IMG/VR virus record: IMGVR_UViG_3300037258_000213
Location: 1-24,338 of that record
DNA: 24,338 bases
Source of the DNA: a virus
Strand: one strand, 5' to 3'
Shown: piece by piece, positions 13,170-19,954 of the stretch
Layout of the letters: each line of letters starts with the position of its first letter
How positions within the stretch are numbered: position 1 is the first letter of the stretch
The notes under the pieces: generated by a model
Database searches by the model: none
Told to the model about the DNA's origin: nothing
What the model saw: only the letters and a program-made list of their open reading frames with translations
Translations under genes and position numbers: made by a program

Positions 13170-14045
13170 ATGCGCAACACTCCGCTGACACCGCCTGGTG
13201 CGGTCCTCGGCTACCGCAGGGACGGCCGCCCGATCCACCCCATCGCGGGCGGATCCGAAACGGCCACCGAACCACCCGCCATCCCGGCGGCACCCGCAAC
13301 GCCGCCGGCTCCGCCGGTGCCCGCGCCCCCGCAGCCGCCGGCCCCGCCAGCTCCTACGGACCCTGCGGCCGGCCAGCCGCCGACGGCAGCAGCTGTCGAC
13401 GAACTCCCGCCGTGGGCACAGAAGAGCATCACCGAGCTGCGCGCCGAAGCTGCGGCGAACCGCGTCAAGGCCAAGGAGACGGCCGACGCGCTCGCGGCCT
13501 TCAAGGCGGATCAGGACAAGAAGCAGGCCGCGCAGCGTGAGGCGTTCGCCAAGGCCATGGGCCTCGCGCCTGCGGAGCCGCCGACCGCCGAGCAGCTCGC
13601 CGAGCAGCTCGCCGCCGAGAAGACCGCGCGCGATACGGACCGTCAGCTGGCTCAGCAGGCAGCGGTCCAGCTGGCCGTGTTCCGCGCGGCCGCCGAGGCG
13701 CAGGTCGACGGCAACGCGCTGCTCGACTCGCACGCGTTCACCAGCACCCTCAGCGGCCTGGACCCTGCTGCGCCGGACTTCCAGCAGCAGGTCGCCGCAG
13801 CCATCACCAAGGCAGCCGAGAACCCGCGCTACCAGGTCGCGCCCGCGGTTCCCGCGCCGCCTGCTCCCCCTGCGCCGCCGACGGTCCCGGCCTCCGGGGC
13901 CGAGTTCAGTGCGCCCCCCGGCGGCCCACGCCAGTGGACCGACGCGGACGTGCAGGCGGCTACTCCGGCGCAGCTGCAGAAGGCCATCAACGACGGCCTC
14001 TGTCTGCAGTTGGGCTTCGGTCCGAAGCGCGGCTCCCGCCGCTAG
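13170..14045 (+). CDS. Scaffolding protein
   Basis: ATG 13170 lies seven bases after AGGAGG (13157-13162), a strong site expected for an abundant protein. The 291-residue protein has a Pro/Ala-rich disordered N-terminal third, then a long charged coiled-coil-like segment (WAQKSITELRAEAAANRVKA through LAEQLAAEKTARDTDRQLAQ). A short helical C-terminal segment (WTDADVQAATPAQLQKAIND) and a basic end (GPKRGSRR) follow, typical of capsid-binding tails of scaffolds. It precedes the major capsid gene, as in most siphophages, but here an HNH gene intervenes. Its TAG shares the palindrome CTAG with the HNH stop. Confidence 0.85.
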   Translation: MRNTPLTPPGAVLGYRRDGRPIHPIAGGSETATEPPAIPAAPATPPAPPVPAPPQPPAPPAPTDPAAGQPPTAAAVDELPPWAQKSITELRAEAAANRVKAKETADALAAFKADQDKKQAAQREAFAKAMGLAPAEPPTAEQLAEQLAAEKTARDTDRQLAQQAAVQLAVFRAAAEAQVDGNALLDSHAFTSTLSGLDPAAPDFQQQVAAAITKAAENPRYQVAPAVPAPPAPPAPPTVPASGAEFSAPPGGPRQWTDADVQAATPAQLQKAINDGLCLQLGFGPKRGSRR

Positions 14046-14764
14046 TCGGAGTCCTCCAAAGACTTGCCCCGGCTGATCCACGTACGAATCGCGTGGCAGT
14101 TGGCGCAAACAATGTCGCACTTCTCGATCTCAGCCTGGACGGTCTTGATCGAGTAGTCGCCGGAGCCGAGATTGAACAGCTTCGGGCCACGGCCGGGCAC
14201 ATGGTCGAAATGCATGCAGCAAGGAGGGAACTTCCCTCCGCAGTCCGCACACGCGGCGTCCCGCTTCGCGTCGGCTATATAGGTTCGAGCCGTGCGGCGA
14301 AATTTCGAATCGGTGTCTTTTGCGTACGTGCGCATGTAGCACGTGGCACAGAGCGGCGGCTCCTGCCCCTTATAACGGGTGGTGGCGTCCGCTCCGCAGG
14401 GGCACGGAGCCTCGATTGGCTTCGCTGGAATTCGGGCCCGTGGCGCAAGCAGTCCGTCGTCTGTTAGCCAGCGCCGGATCGCGGTGCCGGTCACCTGGTA
14501 TTGCGCTGCCAACTTGCTGACGGCCGCCCTTGGGCCGCCCTCCTCAACTGCCTTGGCGTACGCCAAGGCCAGCTCTGCGGGCGCGATGCGCGCACGCGGG
14601 GCGCGGGTAGAGCGCACGCCAGCTTGCACGAGCCGCCGGTACACAGTCCGCGTAGGCACGTCGTAGATGCGGGCCATCTCGGCGACGGCCTTGTGATTCC
14701 CATGCCGGGAAACAAGGCCGTGAAAAACGTCAGCGATTTCGGCCGCCGTGGGCCAGGTATCCAT
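14042..14764 (-). CDS. HNH endonuclease with duplicated HTH, probable free-standing homing endonuclease
   Basis: A 240-residue protein on the reverse strand. Two similar helix-turn-helix segments occur (about 24-50, HKAVAEMARIYDVPTRTVYR; about 79-105, RAAVSKLAAQYQVTGTAIRR). A zinc ribbon follows (CPC at 121-123, CATC at 139-142), then the HNH nuclease: CADC (172-175), HFDHVPG (185-191) and CANCH (220-224), with D187, H188, N222 and H224 as likely active-site or structural residues. Such enzymes cut intron-less or gene-less alleles and spread by repair. The gene sits between scaffold and major capsid, antisense to the late operon, and its base composition is lower in GC than its neighbours. 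TAAACT ends six bases before ATG and there is no ribosome site, so leaderless translation is likely. Confidence 0.9.
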   Translation of the reverse strand: MDTWPTAAEIADVFHGLVSRHGNHKAVAEMARIYDVPTRTVYRRLVQAGVRSTRAPRARIAPAELALAYAKAVEEGGPRAAVSKLAAQYQVTGTAIRRWLTDDGLLAPRARIPAKPIEAPCPCGADATTRYKGQEPPLCATCYMRTYAKDTDSKFRRTARTYIADAKRDAACADCGGKFPPCCMHFDHVPGRGPKLFNLGSGDYSIKTVQAEIEKCDIVCANCHAIRTWISRGKSLEDSD

Positions 14765-14770
14765 GGCAAT

Positions 14771-14776
14771 AGTTTA
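14771..14776 (-). promoter_or_regulatory. Candidate -10 hexamer of the HNH gene
   Basis: TAAACT on the minus strand, six bases (ATTGCC) before the ATG at 14764. It is the best TANNNT match of the three reverse-strand genes. TTTAAA lies 15 bp further upstream, a weak -35 candidate. Confidence 0.5.
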
Positions 14777-14892
14777 CCGGAAATCGCTCGGTTTAAAGAG
14801 AACTTTTCTCATCGGCATGCACCGCCAGGCGTGGTGGCCGGATTCATTCCCGTCCATTCACCAATCCCACTCGCATGGGACAGATCTAGGCG

Positions 14893-15786
14893 GTGATTTC
14901 CATTTCGGTACTAGCGTTCAAGCCCGAAATTTGGAGCAAGGTCATCCTCGCGGCCCTCCAGAAGAACCTCGTCTTCGGCGGCAGCGGGATCGTCAACAAC
15001 GACTACGAGGGCGAGATCAGCGGCCCCGGCAACGTCGTCCACATCACCCAGTTCGGCGACCCCGTCATCACGCCGTACACGCCGAACTCGACCCTCGTCT
15101 ACCAGGCCCTGAACGACGCCGGCCTCGACCTCAACGTCGACCAGTCGTTCAGCTTCTCCTTCAGCGTCGACGACGTCGACCGGCGCCAGGCCGCCGGCGA
15201 CATGCAGACGTACCTGGAAGAGCGCGCCAGCTACAAGATGGCGGACACCGCCGACCAGTACATCGCTGGCCTGTACACCGGCGTTGCCTCGGGCAACACC
15301 GTCGGCACCTCCGGTGCCCCGATCACCCCGGCGCTGTACGCCAGCGCCACCCCGGCGGATCTCTACCAGAAGGTCCTGCTGCCGCTGAAGGTCCAGCTCT
15401 CCGAGGCCAACATCCCGATGGCCGGCCGGTACGTCGTGGTCCCGCCGTGGGCCGAGGGCCTCCTGGAGCAGACCCAGGCCTTCATCGCGATCACCGACAT
15501 GCAGGGCGAGCCCTCGAAGGTCTTCCAGAACGGCATGATCGGCCGCGTCGCCGGCTTCGACGTCTACGTCAGCAACAACGCGATCAACTACTCGGGGTCG
15601 AACTGGATCGTGCAGGCCGGTCACCCGATGGCGATCACCTACGCCGAGCAGATCGTCCAGACCGAGGCGCTGCGCCTGCAGACGACCTTCGCCGACGGCG
15701 TCCGCGGCCTGCACGTCTTCGGCGCGAAGCTGATCCGCCCGGACGCCATCGCCGTGGCGTACGTCACCCGTCCCGCCGGCATCTGA
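14893..15786 (+). CDS. Major capsid protein
   Basis: A 297-residue protein starting MISISVLAFKPEIWSKVIL. This is the form of HK97-fold coat proteins of actinophages in which SVLAF.PE.WS is followed by VFGG...NNDYEGEI. Other expected elements are DVDRRQAAGDMQTYLEERASYKMADTAD-type spine helix residues (seen in 15174-15260), GRYVVVPPWAEGLL, and a C-terminal RPDAIAVAYVTRP strand. It forms the icosahedral shell. The GTG at 14893 is the only usable start because TAG lies two codons upstream in frame. Its ribosome site is poor (CTAGGCG) for the most abundant virion protein. The 128-bp gap to the HNH gene is also unusually AT-rich, which suggests the insertion changed this leader. Confidence 0.92.
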   Translation: MISISVLAFKPEIWSKVILAALQKNLVFGGSGIVNNDYEGEISGPGNVVHITQFGDPVITPYTPNSTLVYQALNDAGLDLNVDQSFSFSFSVDDVDRRQAAGDMQTYLEERASYKMADTADQYIAGLYTGVASGNTVGTSGAPITPALYASATPADLYQKVLLPLKVQLSEANIPMAGRYVVVPPWAEGLLEQTQAFIAITDMQGEPSKVFQNGMIGRVAGFDVYVSNNAINYSGSNWIVQAGHPMAITYAEQIVQTEALRLQTTFADGVRGLHVFGAKLIRPDAIAVAYVTRPAGI

Positions 15787-15805
15787 CCCGAGAGGAGATC
15801 CGACC

Positions 15806-16258
15806 ATGACCGCACGTACCCAGCTCACCCCGGTCCAGCTCGTCCGGGACAGCATGTCCGTCACCGAAGCGGCGGCGACCGCTGCTGCGGCGACCATGTA
15901 CATCCAGGGCGTCAACGCGTCCTCGCCGGGCTCGACGATCGACCTGCGGAAGCTCCTTCTGCGGTTCATCATCGGCACGACCGCGACGGTCGTCACGATC
16001 CGCGCGACCGGCAACGGCAACAATGTCGCCGGGGCCGCGCAGACCAGCCCGTACCCGAGCAACGCCGTCTTCACCCAGGGCAGCGTCGGGGACCTGGTGT
16101 CGGCGTCGACCACGTCGAACACCCTGGACGTCGGCCCGCTCACCAGCGACCGGTTCATCCAGACCGACAGCTCGGGCAACACCTACCTATTCATCGACTT
16201 CTCGCAGGTCACCGGCGTCACGGTGCTGGCCTACGAGCTGCCGTTCAACCTGGTGTGA
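15806..16258 (+). CDS. Putative capsid decoration protein
   Basis: ATG 15806 follows AGGAGA (15792-15797) by about eight bases. The 150-residue product is beta-rich (KLLLRFIIGTTATVVTIRAT, NTYLFIDFSQVTGVTVLAY). It lies directly after the major capsid gene, the usual position of decoration or head-stabilising proteins. A C-terminal pattern (NTLDVGPLTSDRF...FIDF...VTVLAYEL) resembles the end of the protein at 18844-19209, suggesting two related beta proteins. The exact family is not identified. Confidence 0.65.
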   Translation: MTARTQLTPVQLVRDSMSVTEAAATAAAATMYIQGVNASSPGSTIDLRKLLLRFIIGTTATVVTIRATGNGNNVAGAAQTSPYPSNAVFTQGSVGDLVSASTTSNTLDVGPLTSDRFIQTDSSGNTYLFIDFSQVTGVTVLAYELPFNLV

Positions 16259-16260
16259 CC

Positions 16261-16578
16261 GTGGCCGACCAGATGTGGATCCGGGGCGAGAACGGCGCGT
16301 TGCACCTGTTCGACGTGCCGCTCCCGTTCGGGATCGAATCCCGGCTCGTGCGCGGTGACCTGGTCCGCGTCCACGAGGACGGCAGCCCATGGGTGGAACC
16401 GTCCGAGGAGCCCGACGTCATCGACGCCGGGCCGCCGGACGCCCCGCCCCTTCCCAGGCGCACCGACAACCGCGCCGCCTGGACCGAGTTCGCCGTCGGC
16501 CAGGGCATGGACCGCGCCGCAGCCGTGGCGCTGACCAAGGCCGAACTGATCGCGCTGCTCACCCAGCCCGACGCGTAG
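16261..16578 (+). CDS. Head-tail junction-region protein with C-terminal HeH/LEM-like helix motif
   Basis: The start is GTG 16261 or GTG 16255; the latter overlaps the previous stop (GTGA). The N-terminal part is a small beta domain (MWIRGENGALHLFDVPLPFG, LVRGDLVRVHEDGSPWVEP). After a Pro/Asp linker comes TDNRAAWTEFAVGQGMDRAA plus LTKAELIALL. This helix-extended-helix motif ends many phage head-completion proteins and is thought to bind DNA or partner proteins. About 105 residues. The role is assigned from position, between decoration and connector genes. Confidence 0.65.
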   Translation: MADQMWIRGENGALHLFDVPLPFGIESRLVRGDLVRVHEDGSPWVEPSEEPDVIDAGPPDAPPLPRRTDNRAAWTEFAVGQGMDRAAAVALTKAELIALLTQPDA

Positions 16579-16590
16579 GGGGTGGTCTGT

Positions 16591-17343
16591 GTGCCGTTCA
16601 CGATCCTGGGCTCCCAGCAGTCAGATGTGCTGCAGGGCGCACAGATCACCCTCACCACTCTCTTCGAGACGTTCCCGGGCTCCGGGCAGGGCGCACCGGC
16701 GTCGGACGCCACGATCGGGATCACCGCGGCGTCGACTCCCGGTGGCGGAAGCGGCACACCGGTCGCGCCGACGTCGGCGGGGCTGATCGCGCTGAGCGCG
16801 GACGGCCTGTACCAGTACACGTGGGCGTGCCCGGCCGGCCAGGCTGTCGGGGACTACCTCGTCACCTGGACCGCCACCGTCGGCGGCCAGTCGACGTCGT
16901 ACATCCAGACGGTGACGGTCGCCGCGGTCAGCAGCGGTTCACCGGCGCCGGGGGTGTACGCGACGCTGGCCGCCTACCGGGCTTGGTCCGGTGACCAGTA
17001 CACGCCTGAGGCGACGGTCCTGGTGACCTTGCAGCGGGCGTCCGAGGCGCTGGACCACTACCTGATCGGCGCGGTGTATGCGACGGACGCCAACGGCATG
17101 CCGATGGATCCGATGCTGATCAACGTGCTGTCGCGGGCGGTGTCTGCCCAGTGCCAGTTCATGATCGCCGACAACGATCCGACCGGCGTGAAGCGGCAGT
17201 ACAGCTCCACGTCGATGGGCGGCGTGACGACGTCGAGGGTGGCCGCGATGACTGCGCTGACGTTCCCTCCGCTGGCTCCTCAGGCCGCGGCGATCCTGCA
17301 CACTGCGGGCGTCCTCGGCTCCGCCGCACTGATTGCCTGGTAG
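16591..17343 (+). CDS. Head-tail connector (gp6-like) with N-terminal Ig-like domain
   Basis: GTG 16591 lies five bases after GGGGGTGG; GTG 16582 is within that site. The protein has 250 residues, longer than simple connectors. Residues about 1-115 have an immunoglobulin/BppU-like beta pattern (LQGAQITLTTLFETFPGSG, GLYQYTWACPAGQAVGDYLV, QTVTVA). Residues about 125-250 are helical (YATLAAYRAWSGDQYTPEAT, VTLQRASEALDHYLIG, and a LPLA-like end FPPLAPQAAAILHTAG). The second half fits the HK97 gp6/SPP1 gp15 adaptor ring that attaches to the portal. I regard it as a domain fusion or an extended connector. Confidence 0.72.
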   Translation: MPFTILGSQQSDVLQGAQITLTTLFETFPGSGQGAPASDATIGITAASTPGGGSGTPVAPTSAGLIALSADGLYQYTWACPAGQAVGDYLVTWTATVGGQSTSYIQTVTVAAVSSGSPAPGVYATLAAYRAWSGDQYTPEATVLVTLQRASEALDHYLIGAVYATDANGMPMDPMLINVLSRAVSAQCQFMIADNDPTGVKRQYSSTSMGGVTTSRVAAMTALTFPPLAPQAAAILHTAGVLGSAALIAW

Positions 17344-17349
17344 GCGCTG

Positions 17350-17706
17350 ATGATGGAACTCGCGAACACCACGTTCACGATCATGAGGGGTGTCGAGGCC
17401 AACCCCTACGGCGACCTCAGTGACGTGGGATCCCCGATGTACACCGGCGTCCCGGCCGCCCTGAACGAGTCCAGCAAGCAGACCTGGGACCCGGCAACAC
17501 AGCAGCCCCGCACGGTCCGCACCTCGAAAGCGGTGCTGCCCGGCTGGGCCGACGTCCTGATCTCCGACACGATCCGCGACGAGACGACCGGCAACGCGTA
17601 CACGATCAACGACATCGAGACGCAGCCCACCGGCGGCACCGGCATCAAACCGGACCTGCTGCTCACCCTGCGGTCGCGGTCCGGCGTCGGCACCGGCACC
17701 GATTGA
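17350..17706 (+). CDS. Head closure / stopper protein
   Basis: 118 residues; tandem ATGs at 17350 and 17353 follow the connector TAG by a few bases with only a weak ribosome site. The pattern is FTIMRGVEANPYGDLSDVG near the N-terminus, a middle WDPATQQPRTVRTSKAVLPG, and a beta-rich end (INDIETQ, KPDLLLTLR). Small beta-barrel head closure proteins (SPP1 gp16 / HK97 gp9 type) have this size and position between the connector and the gp10-like protein. The assignment depends mostly on order. Confidence 0.68.
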   Translation: MMELANTTFTIMRGVEANPYGDLSDVGSPMYTGVPAALNESSKQTWDPATQQPRTVRTSKAVLPGWADVLISDTIRDETTGNAYTINDIETQPTGGTGIKPDLLLTLRSRSGVGTGTD

Positions 17707-17721
17707 CGAAAAGAGGTGCTG

Positions 17722-18129
17722 ATGGGCAGCAGAGTCGAGATCGACGACAGTTGGCGACCCCACGTCGAGGCGGGCATGCAGCAGCTCTTCGAGGACCGCC
17801 TGGGCCCGGACATCGCCGGGGACGCGGCCCGGTACGCGCCGCGGCGCACCGGAGCGCTCGCGGCCAGCGTCGAGCACCACATCGAGGGCGGCGACCTGAT
17901 CGTGTCCGCCAGCGGCGGCGGCGTCGACGAGGACGGCAACCTGTACGTCTCGCGGCGCCCGGGCCACGGCGTCCACCACCACGTCGAGGAAGAGGGCCGC
18001 ACCTACGCCGCCTACGTCGAGCTCGGGCACCGCGTCTACCACCCCTCGACCGGCAAGACCGGCCCCGACACCGTCGCTCCGCAGCCGTTCTTGCGCCCCG
18101 CCCTCTACAAGGACCGCGACAGCAAGTAG
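17722..18129 (+). CDS. HK97 gp10-like tail completion protein
   Basis: ATG 17722 lies five bases after AAGAGG (17711-17716). The 135-residue product has the classic features of the HK97-gp10_like family. Early there is a helix (MQQLFEDRLGPDIAGDAARYAP), then RRTGALAASVEHHI, a beta hairpin (GGDLIVSASGGG), YAAYVELGHRVYHP, and PQPFLRPALYK near the end. These proteins join the head completion complex to the tail tube. Order and length fit. Confidence 0.88.
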   Translation: MGSRVEIDDSWRPHVEAGMQQLFEDRLGPDIAGDAARYAPRRTGALAASVEHHIEGGDLIVSASGGGVDEDGNLYVSRRPGHGVHHHVEEEGRTYAAYVELGHRVYHPSTGKTGPDTVAPQPFLRPALYKDRDSK

Positions 18130-18139
18130 GGGGTGGCCG

Positions 18140-18634
18140 GTGTCGACTCCATTGCCGCTAGCCCCCACTGACGAGCTGGTGGCAATCGCCTGGATCGGCA
18201 GCATCCCGGGCCTGTCGACCGACATGGTCGGAACGCAGCTGCCGCCGTCCGTCGCCGACGACGGCACGATCGCCGCGTGGCTCAGCACGGGCTTCGTGAC
18301 CGTGTCCGTCGTCGGGACGCCCGGCGACATGCTGCCCGTCAACCGGCCGGTGCTGCAGGTGGATTGCTGGACGACGAAGCCCGGCAGCAGCAAACCGCCG
18401 TGGCTGATGGCGGACGCCATCTGCCGCGCGATTCAGCGGGCCACCTGGGACCGCTACCGGATCTCGCGGCCGCTGACGCCTGCCCTCAACGGCGTGACCT
18501 ATCCGATGGCGGTCGTCCAGTCCGCCTACATGGCCACCTCATTCCGGCGCGCGTACGACGACGCCGGCGACTACGCCCGCTACCAGGGCGATCTAGCCCT
18601 GTCGTGGGTGACCGTGAACGACCATCTCGACTGA
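18140..18634 (+). CDS. Tail terminator protein
   Basis: GTG 18140 follows GGGGGTGG with good spacing. 164 residues with an alpha/beta pattern: DELVAIAWIGSIPGL helix, LSTGFVTVSVVGTP and RPVLQVDCWTTKPGSSKPPW strands, then MADAICRAIQRATW helix, and a final strand GDLALSWVTVND. This is the fold order of tail terminator (SPP1 gp17 / lambda gpU-like) proteins, which cap the tail tube and receive the head. It is placed directly before the tail genes. Confidence 0.78.
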   Translation: MSTPLPLAPTDELVAIAWIGSIPGLSTDMVGTQLPPSVADDGTIAAWLSTGFVTVSVVGTPGDMLPVNRPVLQVDCWTTKPGSSKPPWLMADAICRAIQRATWDRYRISRPLTPALNGVTYPMAVVQSAYMATSFRRAYDDAGDYARYQGDLALSWVTVNDHLD

Positions 18635-18649
18635 ATCGAGGATCGAGCA

Positions 18650-18847
18650 ATGCCCGAGCAGAAGTCCCAGCCTACGGTCATGGCCGCCGTGACCCTGTTC
18701 CAGGAGCCGATCGAGGTCCCTGTCGATGAGGTGGCGGTGCTGCGGTCTCAGGGCCTGCTGCGCTCCGAACCGGTCATGCCCGGCGAGCAGCCCGCCACTG
18801 GCGCCAAGTCCGCGCCTGCCGCCAGGAAGGACACCACCGCGTCATGA
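18650..18847 (+). CDS. Small protein of unknown function in the tail operon (65 aa)
   Basis: ATG 18650 with GAGG upstream (CGAGGATCGAGCA). Residues 10-40 hold VTLFQEPIEVPVDEVAVLRSQGLL, a strand followed by an amphipathic helix of the kind found in small phage head-tail proteins. The rest is a disordered Ala/Pro tail. It overlaps the next gene by ATGA. No family assigned. Confidence 0.6.
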   Translation: MPEQKSQPTVMAAVTLFQEPIEVPVDEVAVLRSQGLLRSEPVMPGEQPATGAKSAPAARKDTTAS

Positions 18848-19209
18848 GCATCCTGACTCTGACCCCCAGCCAGTTCCCGAAGGTCGGCGCTGGTGCGCCG
18901 CTGAACCTGACGACCCTCATCGCCGCCGGCGTCGTGGGCAGCAACACCGGCGTGCAGTGGACCAACACCGGGAAGGAGGTGCTGATCTGCGCGGTCGCGT
19001 CGGGTGGGTCTACGTGCTCGATCGCGATCGGCACGACGATCGAGGGGCAGGCTGTGTCGCCGCTGACGCCCACGCTGGTGTCGTCCGCAACGAACGTCCT
19101 CGGACCGTTCCCCACCGATCTTGAGGCGGCCGGGGGCCTGATCACGATCACGTTCGGGACGCCCGCGAGCATCACCGCCGCCCTGCTGCAGTTCGTCGGC
19201 GTCCTCTGA
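18844..19209 (+). CDS. Beta-rich small structural protein, possibly related to the decoration protein
   Basis: ATG 18844 overlaps the previous TGA. 121 residues, neutral, rich in Thr/Ala/Gly with repeated beta strands (EVLICAVASGGSTCSIAIGT, LITITFGTPASITAALLQF). The C-terminal half resembles that of the protein at 15806-16258 (NVLGPFPTD...ITITF...ALLQF against LDVGPLTSD...FIDF...VLAYEL). It could be a minor tail or head-surface protein. It is the last gene before the intrinsic terminator at 19232-19254. Confidence 0.6.
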   Translation: MSILTLTPSQFPKVGAGAPLNLTTLIAAGVVGSNTGVQWTNTGKEVLICAVASGGSTCSIAIGTTIEGQAVSPLTPTLVSSATNVLGPFPTDLEAAGGLITITFGTPASITAALLQFVGVL

Positions 19210-19231
19210 CCTGCGCGTTCCTCTAAGCCTC

Positions 19232-19254
19232 GGCCCGCCCAGTGCGGGCCTTTT
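19232..19254 (+). terminator. Intrinsic terminator before the tail tube gene
   Basis: GGCCCGC (19232-19238) and GCGGGCC (19244-19250) form a perfect 7-bp stem with a 5-nt loop, followed directly by TTTT (19251-19254). It is the best textbook rho-independent terminator in the window, 23 bp after the stop at 19209 and before the tail tube gene. Confidence 0.8.
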
Positions 19255-19295
19255 GCATGCCCGCGCCCGGACGTGGCGCCCGATCCTCTGAGGGA

Positions 19296-19895
19296 GTGGT
19301 TCCCATTTCTGTGAACGCGGCAAATCTGGTGCTGGGTCCGGCGAGGCTGTACGTCGCACCCTTCGGCGCGACGGAGCCCGCCGACTCCGCGGTGACCCCG
19401 AACGGCCCGAGCAACCCCCCGTCCGCGCCGTGGACCGACGTCGGCGGTACCGACGGCGGCACAACCTTCGAGTCCGACTCGACGTACACCGCCCTGGTCG
19501 TCGACCAGATCATCATGGACGTCGGCGCAAGGCTGACCGAGATGAAGATGACGGTCACCACGAAGCTGTCCGAGATGACTTACGCCAACCTTCAGAACGC
19601 GCTGAACCAGATCGCGGTCACGAGCTCGGGTTCGGGCTACCAGACGGCGGAGATCCCCGTCGGCACCAGTGCGACGCAGCCCTCGTACGCGGCGCTGCTG
19701 ATCGACGGCTGGGGGCCGATGCTCAACAGCGGCGCCCCGGCGCTACGTCGGGTCATCGTCCGCAAGGTGCTGTCGCAGGCCAAGGCGACGTTCGCGTTCG
19801 ACAAGAAAACCCAGCAGTCACTCGACTGCACGTTCCAGGCATATTACGTGTCAAGCAGTATCAATCCGGTGCACATCGTCGACCAGACGGCGTGA
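19296..19895 (+). CDS. Major tail (tube) protein
   Basis: About 200 residues. The body is typical of siphophage tail tube subunits: NAANLVLGPARLYVAPFGAT at the start, PWTDVGGTDGGTTFESDST, then MKMTVTTKLSEMTYANLQNA and a basic LRRVIVRKVLSQAKATF strand with a C-terminal DCTFQAYYV. The start is uncertain. GTG 19296 lies within its own AGGGAG site, GTG 19311 is 14 bases from it, and ATT 19305 has ideal spacing. ATG 19257 is in frame without a site. I report 19296. It is flanked by a terminator upstream and a hairpin downstream, so its expression may be set separately from the operon. Confidence 0.88.
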   Translation: MVPISVNAANLVLGPARLYVAPFGATEPADSAVTPNGPSNPPSAPWTDVGGTDGGTTFESDSTYTALVVDQIIMDVGARLTEMKMTVTTKLSEMTYANLQNALNQIAVTSSGSGYQTAEIPVGTSATQPSYAALLIDGWGPMLNSGAPALRRVIVRKVLSQAKATFAFDKKTQQSLDCTFQAYYVSSSINPVHIVDQTA

Positions 19896-19899
19896 CGCG

Positions 19900-19917
19900 G
19901 TGCGCCTTCGGGCGCAC
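19900..19917 (+). other. UUCG-capped hairpin after the tail tube gene
   Basis: GTGCGCC (19900-19906), TTCG loop, GGCGCAC (19911-19917). C(UUCG)G tetraloops are exceptionally stable. There is no T run, so it may be a partial terminator or may protect the 3' end of the abundant tail tube mRNA. It begins five bases after the stop. Confidence 0.55.
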
Positions 19918-19954
19918 TGCCACCCCGCACTCCCGCAACCCCTAGAGAGACGGC

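Noticed and set aside
13052-14120. Upstream extension of a reverse-strand frame overlapping the Cys/His-rich gene and scaffold
   Set aside because: It is Arg/Gly-rich shadow sequence of the scaffold gene and lies in a different frame from the 92-residue gene.
14281-14300. GGTTCGAGCC resembling a tRNA T-loop
   Set aside because: The flanking bases do not form a T-arm stem, and it lies inside HNH codons.
14798-14810. GAGAA-CTT-TTCTC small inverted repeat in the capsid leader
   Set aside because: Only a 5-bp AT-rich stem, too weak to claim as a terminator or operator.
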